Positions 1-6,063 of a DNA stretch of 7,370 nt are shown in pieces. The stretch lies in assembly GCA_020431945.1 (NCBI GenBank), contig JAGQHH010000387.1, positions 1-7,370 on the forward strand, written 5' to 3'. This DNA comes from Cyanobacteria bacterium HKST-UBA02 (GTDB lineage Bacteria; Cyanobacteriota; Vampirovibrionia; Obscuribacterales; Obscuribacteraceae). A program made the translations under genes and the position numbers. Below the pieces are notes generated by a model that was given only the letters and a program-made list of their open reading frames with translations, was not told the origin of the DNA and did no database searches. The number at the start of each line of letters is the position of its first letter. Position 1 is the stretch's first letter.

Positions 1-1402
1 GGGCGATATTTAGTAGTCTTCGAGACTTGAAGCTGAGGCTGCAGTAGCCGTTCTTCCTTCTGATCCCTCGTGTTTTTGCTCCCCTGAGTGCCGTTCGTGC
101 TGTGTCCAGGAAGACACCAGACTCTATCAGGATATCTGCGGCTATCGATTCACTTTCATATAGAATAGCCAGGAATAATTGCTCGATGCATGCCTGGCTT
201 TGATGCTCCCGGGATGCTTCTTCGAAGGAACAGTCGATCAGGTTTTCGCTTCGGCAGCTTAAATAGCTTCCATAGTCGTCGTCGTTGTCGCCGCTTACCA
301 ATAGCTTTTCGATTTGCTCGACGGAACCTGAGAAAGCTGTCCAGTCCCGGGTAATCCGGTGATTATTCCACCAGTTTATGCAGGCAATGAGATCGTCAAT
401 CAGGTCTCTGCCAAGTTGGAATGAATCCAGAAAACCAGTGAGGTCGGGGTCGGCTTCTTTAATCAAGCCCAGGGCGAGATGGTGGAGATCGACAATCCCG
501 GCGCTTCGTAGTTCGGCTTCTCTGGCGCTTCCTAAAAGGATCGAGCGGAGATTCTCGGACAGGCATGTCTTTTGGTTTGCGTCAATGTCGGTGCTTTTTA
601 CCAGCTGGTCGGCGAGCTCTATCCGCATGCGATCGAGTCGGTCGTTGTTCTCGACATAGAACTCCGGCGTGGACCTGGAGGCTTCCTGCGCTATCGACTC
701 CACAAGATGCCAGGCGGTCACTGTTTTATGATTGCGCGATCTTGCTTGATCGATAGCATGTCTGAGTATTCTCAGGGCTCTGGCATTCAGCCTCAGTTCA
801 GGCCACTCTGTTGTCTCGTCTTCCGTGCCTGATTCCTGGCATTTCGCTTCCAGGCGGTCTGCTACGATGTTTCTTATTCTCAGAGCTTCTTGCTCGGCTG
901 GCGTCTCCAATTGCTCTTCGGTTCTTGCACGTTTGACCTCGTACTCGAGAAGGGGAATGATGTGCTTGAGATTGACGCCGAAATCGTCGAGAAGGGACTG
1001 GATATCTTTGTTGTTTGATACCATGCTCCAGAGCAGGTGCAGGTCGGATATCTCTCTATGACCAAGCTCTCCTGCTTTCAGCTCAGCCATATGCAGATCG
1101 GCATGGAATTGCTCGGACCAGTTCTCCTCTCTAGTACGCCGGTTCGAGGCGTCTAGAATCTTGTCCAGAACGGGGATCGACTTTATCTTTGAAATGAGAC
1201 TCATCTTCTGTTTGTCCAGATGCTTTTTAACATCCGCTTCTTCCACTTCATAAGTGGCCAGTATTCGCCCGGATGCCGATGATTTCTCGCTGGCCATGGC
1301 AGCCAGGAGATCTTCGGAGAGAAGGATTGAATCGGCGCGCTTGTTCGCCTCCTGCCTGGCCAGGTAGAGAATGAATTTCAACCTGTCGCTCATCCATGGC
1401 AT
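1..1402 (-). CDS. Clp N-domain repeat protein, second tandem copy (3' end outside window)
   Basis: An uninterrupted frame of 467 codons runs from the start at 1402 to the left edge, where the gene is cut. It is a clear paralogue of the upstream 530-residue protein. Shared blocks in the same order are DRLKF..YLA, GRILATY, DLHLL, STPEFY, GIVDLHHLA and NNHRIT (QHRIT in the other copy). Helical half-repeats of the Clp N-domain type centre near residues 5-60, 98-155, 203-265, 281-342 and 380-440, and a sixth begins at about 455. No Walker A/B or other AAA+ motif is visible, so an ATP-independent protein-binding or adaptor role is inferred; the substrate is unknown. I chose ATG 1402 because it overlaps the upstream stop as TGATG and has GGAG 10 bases before it. 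ATG 1393 (MSDRLKF) is in frame and also possible. By comparison with the complete copy, about 65-70 codons are missing. Confidence 0.87.
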   Translation of the reverse strand, partial: MPWMSDRLKFILYLARQEANKRADSILLSEDLLAAMASEKSSASGRILATYEVEEADVKKHLDKQKMSLISKIKSIPVLDKILDASNRRTREENWSEQFHADLHMAELKAGELGHREISDLHLLWSMVSNNKDIQSLLDDFGVNLKHIIPLLEYEVKRARTEEQLETPAEQEALRIRNIVADRLEAKCQESGTEDETTEWPELRLNARALRILRHAIDQARSRNHKTVTAWHLVESIAQEASRSTPEFYVENNDRLDRMRIELADQLVKSTDIDANQKTCLSENLRSILLGSAREAELRSAGIVDLHHLALGLIKEADPDLTGFLDSFQLGRDLIDDLIACINWWNNHRITRDWTAFSGSVEQIEKLLVSGDNDDDYGSYLSCRSENLIDCSFEEASREHQSQACIEQLFLAILYESESIAADILIESGVFLDTARTALRGAKTRGIRRKNGYCSLSFKSRRLLNIA

Positions 1403-2994
1403 CAGAGGCGAGCTCCGATTTGCATTCTTTCTCTGAGCGTCCTTTCGATATATTCAGCATCGAGACCTGTGGCAGTCAGGCAGTGGTGCGAGACCCCATC
1501 TCTTTCTCCGGTGATGGCCAGAAGGATATGCTCGGGCTCGATGGCGTGGACCCCCATGGTTCTGGCTTCAACAAGAGCGAGCTCGAGGATTCGCTGGGCA
1601 CCAGGCGACAGGTGGCATTTGCTCGCAGAACGCCTGGAGCCGCGGGATCTTTTGGCTCCCAGGAGGCGTCGCGTGTCATCGAGATATATTCCGGAGTCGA
1701 TCAAGCAATCGGCAGCTGGACTGCTCCGCTCAAAGAAAATAGAAAGAAGGAGATGCTCCACGGCAACTTGAGAAAACCCCGCTATCCATGCCTCGTTCTG
1801 GGCTTGTTCCAGCAGCTCCGAGCTCCGGTGGCTGAGCCAGCTTTTGTAATCGGTCTCACCCGTCAACAGAGCCGACTCGATGTCCGACAGCGGACCGGTA
1901 AGCACTGCAGCCTCCCCGGTGATTCGATGTTGATACCACCATCGAAGACAGGCTCTGATATTGTCAATGAAATCGATACCGAATCCATGGCTTTTCATCA
2001 AGGAATAGAGGTCTTGGTCGGCCTGCTCGAGAAGCGCCATGGCGAGGTGGTGGAGATCGACAATGCCCTTGCTGTATTTGTCTGCGAGCCTGGCGCCAAG
2101 CAAAATGTTCTCTTTGAGCTCCACCGAGAAAGCCTCTGTGGACCCGGTGGACGCAGAGGCTTTGCTCTGCAGAGCGATAAGCAGATTCTCTATATCATCG
2201 TGATTGTCTCTATAGAACTCCGGCGTGGATTGAGACGCTTCATGGAGAACGGCTTCGGCGAGATACCAGGACTTGACCGTCTGGTCCTTTCTAGCTCTGG
2301 CAATAGTGAGAGCGTGCCTGAGAAGGCGCACAGCACGCAAGTTAAGCTGAACAGGAGGTCCCGGGTCCGGACTCGTATCTAACGGTCGTTTGATTTCCTG
2401 TCTTTCCGGAAATGCCCGGTGCTCAGGAAGCTGATGAGAATGACCAAGTTGTTTGAGCTCGTAATCCAGCCATTGCTGGATCTGCCTGACATTGACTCCC
2501 AGCTCATCGAGCATATGCCTGATGCGCGGCTCTTCTTCAGCGAAGGCGGAAAGCAGGTGCAGGTCTCCTACTTCCTGGTGACCGAGGTCCTTTGCCCGGC
2601 GAATGGCATTTGCCAGAAATTGCTGGAGCTGAAAGGACCACTCTATCGATGTGCTGAACAGCTCTTCTCTTCTAGAGTAGATTTCACTGACATGTTCGTC
2701 CCGGCAGCTTGGCTCCGCCGGCACCGGCTCACCGGCGCTCTTTATATGAGCCCGGATGAAAATCTCAGTGACCGAAATCTTCTGGGTAGTGGGGTAGATG
2801 GCCAGATATCGATCAATGTCCCCTGTTACTACTTTGTAAGTGGCTAGAATTCGTCCGGAATCGGAAGTGCGCTCGCTGCTCATGATCCGGACTATATCCT
2901 CCGGGTGCAAGAGCTTGCGGCCGTCCTTCTCGACTTCTCTGGAGGCGAGATAGAACATGAATTTGAGTCTGTCGGTTAATGATGATCCGCTCAT
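1402..2994 (-). CDS. Clp N-domain repeat protein without ATPase module, first tandem copy
   Basis: The product is 530 residues, predicted cytosolic: no signal peptide or membrane segment is seen. It is built from six helical half-repeats like those that pair up in the N domain of ClpA/ClpB/ClpC. They lie near residues 6-64, 113-178, 216-275, 288-350, 379-445 and 461-522. The clearest are the last two, with EHLLLSIF (413-420) and EHILLAI (488-494) matching the family's EHLLLAL core; half 1 is the most degenerate. A Clp ATPase would continue into Walker A/B modules, and none is present. In the family the N domain binds substrates, adaptors or, in ClpC, phospho-arginine, so an adaptor or scaffold role is inferred. 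The start at 2994 is supported by alignment of the N-terminal DRLKF block with the second copy. The Shine-Dalgarno sequence is weak. The stop (TGA 1404-1402) overlaps the start of the paralogue. Confidence 0.88.
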   Translation of the reverse strand: MSGSSLTDRLKFMFYLASREVEKDGRKLLHPEDIVRIMSSERTSDSGRILATYKVVTGDIDRYLAIYPTTQKISVTEIFIRAHIKSAGEPVPAEPSCRDEHVSEIYSRREELFSTSIEWSFQLQQFLANAIRRAKDLGHQEVGDLHLLSAFAEEEPRIRHMLDELGVNVRQIQQWLDYELKQLGHSHQLPEHRAFPERQEIKRPLDTSPDPGPPVQLNLRAVRLLRHALTIARARKDQTVKSWYLAEAVLHEASQSTPEFYRDNHDDIENLLIALQSKASASTGSTEAFSVELKENILLGARLADKYSKGIVDLHHLAMALLEQADQDLYSLMKSHGFGIDFIDNIRACLRWWYQHRITGEAAVLTGPLSDIESALLTGETDYKSWLSHRSSELLEQAQNEAWIAGFSQVAVEHLLLSIFFERSSPAADCLIDSGIYLDDTRRLLGAKRSRGSRRSASKCHLSPGAQRILELALVEARTMGVHAIEPEHILLAITGERDGVSHHCLTATGLDAEYIERTLRERMQIGARL

Positions 2995-3017
2995 TTCATC
3001 AATAGTCTCATTTCATC
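2990..3017. repeat. 11-bp direct repeat at the Clp N-domain gene start
   Basis: CTCATTTCATC occurs exactly at 2990-3000 and at 3007-3017, separated by six bases (17 bases start to start). The left copy contains the start codon of the minus-strand gene; the right copy lies in the 47-bp divergent spacer. It could be a pair of operator half-sites or a local slippage duplication that created the upstream ATG. The repeat is seen directly; its function is unknown. Confidence 0.5.
2991..3011 (-). promoter_or_regulatory. possible six-codon leader ORF overlapping the Clp N-domain gene start
   Basis: An ATG at 3011-3009 opens a short frame reading MRLLMK. Its TGA (2993-2991) forms ATGA with the start codon of the 530-residue protein. 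Such an overlap could couple translation of a gene with a weak ribosome site of its own. This is a geometric observation only; no strong Shine-Dalgarno precedes the leader start, so it may be chance. Confidence 0.2.
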
Positions 3018-3041
3018 TATTTTGCCACGGGGTGGTCTATC
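2995..3041. promoter_or_regulatory. divergent intergenic spacer
   Basis: These 47 bp separate the divergent starts at 2994 (minus) and 3042 (plus). The spacer is too short for two full non-overlapping promoters, so promoter elements probably extend into the neighbouring coding regions. TATTTT at 3018-3023 is a possible plus-strand -10-like element, but no convincing -35 was found. On the plus side GGGGTGG (3029-3035) is a plausible ribosome site six bases before the ATG. It partly pairs in a small inverted repeat, CCAC-GGG-GTGG (3025-3035), and CATGC-ACA-GCATG (3041-3053) spans the start codon. These short hairpins could mask initiation but are small enough to be chance. Confidence 0.35.
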
Positions 3042-3776
3042 ATGCACAGCATGAGGCAGGCGGGCAATCAGGCGACCGGTTACAGACAGAAGCAGAGAGA
3101 GCTTATGGACAGGCTCGAAAAGCAGAGCCTGGAAGGGTCTGCGCCGGTTTTTACCGTGCCCAGGGAAAGCGATTACGGGTCCTCCTCTGAGCTCTGCCTG
3201 ACCCTCCTGGGTTTCCTGAGTCCGATGAAAAGAACGGCGCTCGTATCGGAGCGCATTCAGGAAGTGATAGAGGGCTTTCGAGCAGTCGACCCGGCTCAGT
3301 ATTATTATCTCCCCGAGTCGCTTCATCTAACCGTCCAGAATGTCAGACGAATAAGCGATCCCCCCACTTTCGGATCGGATGAGATAGAGGCTGCCTGCCG
3401 GGTCTTTCGCTCCCGGCTCCAGGGGCTGGCGCCGCTTTCTTTCGAGCTCTGCGGCTTCATCAGGCTGAAGAATAGCCTGAGCGTGGCAGGCTTCGCCCCG
3501 GATAGTTATCCGGCTCTGATCAGATCTCTGAAAGAGGGGCTCGAGCTCGAAGGGATACCTGACGACAAACGCTATATGTCCGATGATGTGATTTTCGGCA
3601 ATGTCACCATCTCGCGATTTTCTTGCGAGCCGACAACCGCCTTCGACAGTCGCCTCGCTTCCATCGCCGATGAGAGCTTCGGCGAGCTGATGCTGGATAA
3701 GCTCTCTCTGGTGGTGACGAATTCTGTCTGTCATCCCCGGGCGACAAAAGTGATCGAGGAGTATGTCTTGCTTTAA
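3042..3776 (+). CDS. 2H-phosphoesterase-like protein (LigT / 2'-5' RNA ligase type), altered second motif
   Basis: The product is 244 residues, predicted cytosolic. The first signature of the 2H superfamily is present: SLHLTVQNV with H95 and T97, preceded by YYYLPES, as in many LigT-like proteins. The expected second H-x-T motif falls at GNVTISRF (186-193), where N187 replaces the catalytic His while T189 and the following R-F are kept. The length suits a 2H domain (about 180 residues) plus a charged N-terminal extension of about 45 residues. Known members cleave or join 2',5'/cyclic phosphodiester bonds in RNA or nucleotides; with one His lost, this one may bind rather than cleave, or use other residues. 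The start at 3042 is supported by GGGGTGG six bases upstream; ATG 3051 is an alternative. It is the only plus-strand gene, divergent from the Clp N-domain genes and convergent with the kinase unit. The family call is from motif recognition only. Confidence 0.75.
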   Translation: MHSMRQAGNQATGYRQKQRELMDRLEKQSLEGSAPVFTVPRESDYGSSSELCLTLLGFLSPMKRTALVSERIQEVIEGFRAVDPAQYYYLPESLHLTVQNVRRISDPPTFGSDEIEAACRVFRSRLQGLAPLSFELCGFIRLKNSLSVAGFAPDSYPALIRSLKEGLELEGIPDDKRYMSDDVIFGNVTISRFSCEPTTAFDSRLASIADESFGELMLDKLSLVVTNSVCHPRATKVIEEYVLL

Positions 3777-3793
3777 ATCGGTTTTTTGCCGAT
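3777..3793. repeat. small inverted repeat just after the 2H-like gene
   Basis: ATCGG (3777-3781) and CCGAT (3789-3793) can form a 5-bp stem with a T-rich 7-base loop, starting one base after the TAA stop. The T run is in the loop, not after the stem, so this is not a standard intrinsic terminator. It could contribute to 3' end formation. Confidence 0.3.
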
Positions 3794-3841
3794 CAATATA
3801 TCAACGAAGCCTCAGCCAGGTCAGGGTAAGGATCTAGCTGT

Positions 3842-3865
3842 TTCACGGGCCACGTGGTCCGTGAA
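3842..3865. terminator. 24-bp near-palindrome between convergent genes, possible terminator
   Basis: TTCACGGGCC and GGTCCGTGAA flank ACGT, giving a 10-bp stem. As plus-strand RNA every position pairs (one G-U at 3849/3858). As minus-strand RNA that position is an A-C mismatch. It abuts the TAA of the minus-strand secreted-protein gene (3868-3866) and lies 65 bases past the stop of the plus-strand gene. Neither strand has a T tract after the stem, so it is not a textbook intrinsic terminator. It may stabilise 3' ends, stop convergent transcription, or be a protein-binding palindrome centred on CACGTG. Confidence 0.45.
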
Positions 3866-4450
3866 TTAAAAAAGATCCAGGGCACAGAGGTGGTGATAGA
3901 CACTGTCCTTGGTACCGGCGTCCCAGGATGGATAGCGACTCTGCATCTGCGCCCAGGCGGAAAAGAGGAGGTTCGAGGCCTGCTTTCCCTCGGGCACGGC
4001 CATGATCTGCCCCCAGGCAGCACCTTTTTCAGAAAGGGTGGAAGCTTTATCGAAAAAGGACATCTGGAGCTGGACGGCTTTTACCACCTGATTCCTGAAA
4101 GTTTCCAGCCCTTTTGGAGTCGGCTCCGCCCGGAGCTTGTCCAGGGCTTCTTTAGTAGAGTAGTAATATTTCGAATAGCCGGCTCTGGCTCTGGTCTTGT
4201 CTTTGAGAGCTTCCACCATGATCGTTTTGGCCTGGGCGCAGCGGAGGATCATGGCATAAGCATGATTGATATAGACCCGGTCTCCTTCCGGGATTCCTTT
4301 GAGGGACTGCGGGAGCGGGGTGAGCTTGCAGGCGTAGTTGAGACCGTTGGGAAGGGCGATGGACGACGGATACCAGTTCGAGGTGTCGGCGGCCAGCGCC
4401 GGAAGACTGGCGCCCAGGGCGAATAGACAGATGAGCGCTTTCAATCCCAT
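3866..4450 (-). CDS. secreted protein of unknown function
   Basis: The product is 194 residues. The N-terminus is a typical Sec signal peptide: M-G-L-K, a hydrophobic stretch to about residue 16, then PALA with likely cleavage after A20. The mature part is about 174 residues, rich in polar and aromatic residues, with a YSKYYYSTKEAL segment near 92-103 and probably helical. Three cysteines remain after cleavage (C41, C71, C189). There is no lipobox, so a periplasmic or exported soluble protein is inferred. I do not recognise a family. The frame is open much further upstream, to 4879, but only as a shadow of the kinase gene. ATG 4450 is chosen because it begins exactly at the signal peptide, with GGAAAAAGA just upstream. 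It overlaps the kinase stop by 10 bases, so it is probably co-translated and may work with the kinase at the envelope. Confidence 0.78.
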   Translation of the reverse strand: MGLKALICLFALGASLPALAADTSNWYPSSIALPNGLNYACKLTPLPQSLKGIPEGDRVYINHAYAMILRCAQAKTIMVEALKDKTRARAGYSKYYYSTKEALDKLRAEPTPKGLETFRNQVVKAVQLQMSFFDKASTLSEKGAAWGQIMAVPEGKQASNLLFSAWAQMQSRYPSWDAGTKDSVYHHLCALDLF

Positions 4451-6063
4451 GATTCTTTTTCCGGGGCGATTGCTACCAGATCTTCCCGCAATTCTTGAAT
4501 GTCGGCATAGCGGAGGGCGGGATCCAGCGATGTCGCCTTCGCCACCAGCATGTCGAGCTGGTCGCTGACTGTGTCGATAGTCTGCTTCGGATAAGACATG
4601 GTGATCGGCTCGGGGTCCTCGCCGGTAAGAAGGAAAAAGATGGTGGCACCCATGGCATAGATGTCGCTCTGGGGGGTCGGCTTGCCCCGGAACTGCTCCG
4701 GCGGCAGATATGACTGTTTGCCCACCACCGTGCTGGTGACGGTGTGCTCTTTCTGCTGGGCGACGTTGAAGTCCACAAGCTTGAGCATACCGTCTTTGCG
4801 CAGGATGAGATTGTCCGGAGTGAAGTCGCGGTGCACTATAGGTGGTGTGAGTCCGTGGAGATACTCGAGCATATGACACATCTGGTGCGCCATATCCAGC
4901 ACCCGGTCCTCCTCCATCTTGCCTTCGGCGTCCACCAGCATGCGCAGGGAGCGGCCGTCGATCTTCTCGAGCACCAGGTAGCCCCGGTGGTCCTCGACGA
5001 AGAAGTCCTTTAGCTTGACTATTTTTTCGTGGTCCAGGGCTTTGAGCATGCGCACTTCGTTTTGCATTCGCTCCAGAGCCTGCTTGCGGACATTGATATC
5101 GACATAGACAGGCAGGATGAATTCTTTGAGGACGATGTCCTCGCCGTCATTCTGCTTGCCTTCGTAGGCGGTGCCCTGCCCGCCTACACCGAGCTGGCCG
5201 AAGACCTCATATTTACCTTCTTGAAGGCTGGTGTTGGCCATGAGCGGGGTCAGTCTCTCGCGCTCCGGGGGCGCCGAAAGAGCTTTGAGCCACAGCTCCG
5301 TATAGCTCTGATCCTGCGGTGTGGCGAGCATCTCCACGAGCTGGGCGTCCTTGGCCACATGCGGGGCCCAGCGTTCTAGAGAATCGAGGAATTTCTGGCG
5401 ATCCTCATTGGTGGAGAGACCTCCCAGTTTCAATTCCATTGGGGTCTTCTGATCTTCTGTACGAATTCTGATGATGCAATCGAGAGGCGAGGTCTTGCCT
5501 TCGGGCCAGAGCAAGTCAATCGCTTGAATAGTACCCCAGGGAATCAGACAGCCCGAGCTCAGGGCGGAGCGCCGCCATTCCCAGGCTATACCACGGTTGC
5601 TGAGTGCCAGGTGAGTGGGGCGCTTCATGTAGCTATAGCCTGCTATACCGGCTACTCCGGCGGAGAAGAGAGCCATCAATTGCAGGACGAGAATACTCGA
5701 GATCGACTCCACCGGTGCCGCGGCAGCGGCTCCACCGAGGGTGGTGGCGACCGACGAGATCGTGCTGGTGGACAGAAGACCGGTGGCGGCCCCGGAACCT
5801 GCTCCGATAGCCCCGGAGCCGGCGGAATAGCCGAACAGAGTATGGGTAAGATCGACGATGGCACCGGGACCCCCGAGGACGAAAAAGAGGACCATCAGGA
5901 TGGTGGCGAACCAGGCGCGCCAGCTGTTCCATACGGAGAAGCGGTGCGAGAGCCACCTTTCGGCGCTGTGGAAAGGATGATAAGGAATCAGCACTTCGTG
6001 CTCGGAGTCGATGCCGAAAGTGTCGCTGGGGCAATAGTATTCGAGTTTGACCAGCTGATTCAT
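4441..6063 (-). CDS. two-pass membrane serine/threonine protein kinase with DFN motif
   Basis: The product is 540 residues. A basic cytosolic N-terminus (1-48) is followed by membrane helix 1 (about 50-70), a Gly/Ala/Ser-rich extracytoplasmic loop (about 71-120) and membrane helix 2 (about 121-144). A beta-rich PH-like region (about 150-232) and an SYTELW linker (253-258) lead into the kinase domain (about 285-535). Kinase landmarks are the glycine loop GVGGQG (292-297), VLKE with K313, helix-C E336, HRDFTPDN (411-418, catalytic D413, N418), DFN (431-433) in place of DFG, PPE (454-456) and SDIYAMG. ATP binding, catalytic Asp and metal Asp are all kept, so activity is likely despite DFN. The frame is open from 6186, but ATG 6063 is the better start: GGAG sits five bases before it and it overlaps the upstream kinase stop as ATGA. 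No sensor domain beyond the short loop is evident; the target is unknown. Confidence 0.95.
   Translation of the reverse strand: MNQLVKLEYYCPSDTFGIDSEHEVLIPYHPFHSAERWLSHRFSVWNSWRAWFATILMVLFFVLGGPGAIVDLTHTLFGYSAGSGAIGAGSGAATGLLSTSTISSVATTLGGAAAAAPVESISSILVLQLMALFSAGVAGIAGYSYMKRPTHLALSNRGIAWEWRRSALSSGCLIPWGTIQAIDLLWPEGKTSPLDCIIRIRTEDQKTPMELKLGGLSTNEDRQKFLDSLERWAPHVAKDAQLVEMLATPQDQSYTELWLKALSAPPERERLTPLMANTSLQEGKYEVFGQLGVGGQGTAYEGKQNDGEDIVLKEFILPVYVDINVRKQALERMQNEVRMLKALDHEKIVKLKDFFVEDHRGYLVLEKIDGRSLRMLVDAEGKMEEDRVLDMAHQMCHMLEYLHGLTPPIVHRDFTPDNLILRKDGMLKLVDFNVAQQKEHTVTSTVVGKQSYLPPEQFRGKPTPQSDIYAMGATIFFLLTGEDPEPITMSYPKQTIDTVSDQLDMLVAKATSLDPALRYADIQELREDLVAIAPEKESWD

Noticed and set aside
378..1065. 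Several short frames on both strands at the left end
   Set aside because: They are other-frame shadows of the open minus-strand frame that runs off the window edge and aligns throughout with its paralogue.
1396..2382. Long open frame on the plus strand (328 codons) opposite the first Clp-N gene
   Set aside because: It is antisense to a gene with clear repeat and paralogue support, and its translation has no recognisable domain; such antisense frames are common at this base composition.
2991..3326. Minus-strand open frame of 111 codons ending in ATGA on the first Clp-N start
   Set aside because: Almost all of it is antisense to the 2H-like gene with its HLT motif; only the last six codons are considered, as a possible leader.
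3854..4426. Plus-strand open frame of 190 codons opposite the secreted-protein gene
   Set aside because: The minus strand has a clear signal peptide and a coupled start; the plus-strand product has no motif and starts inside the palindrome.
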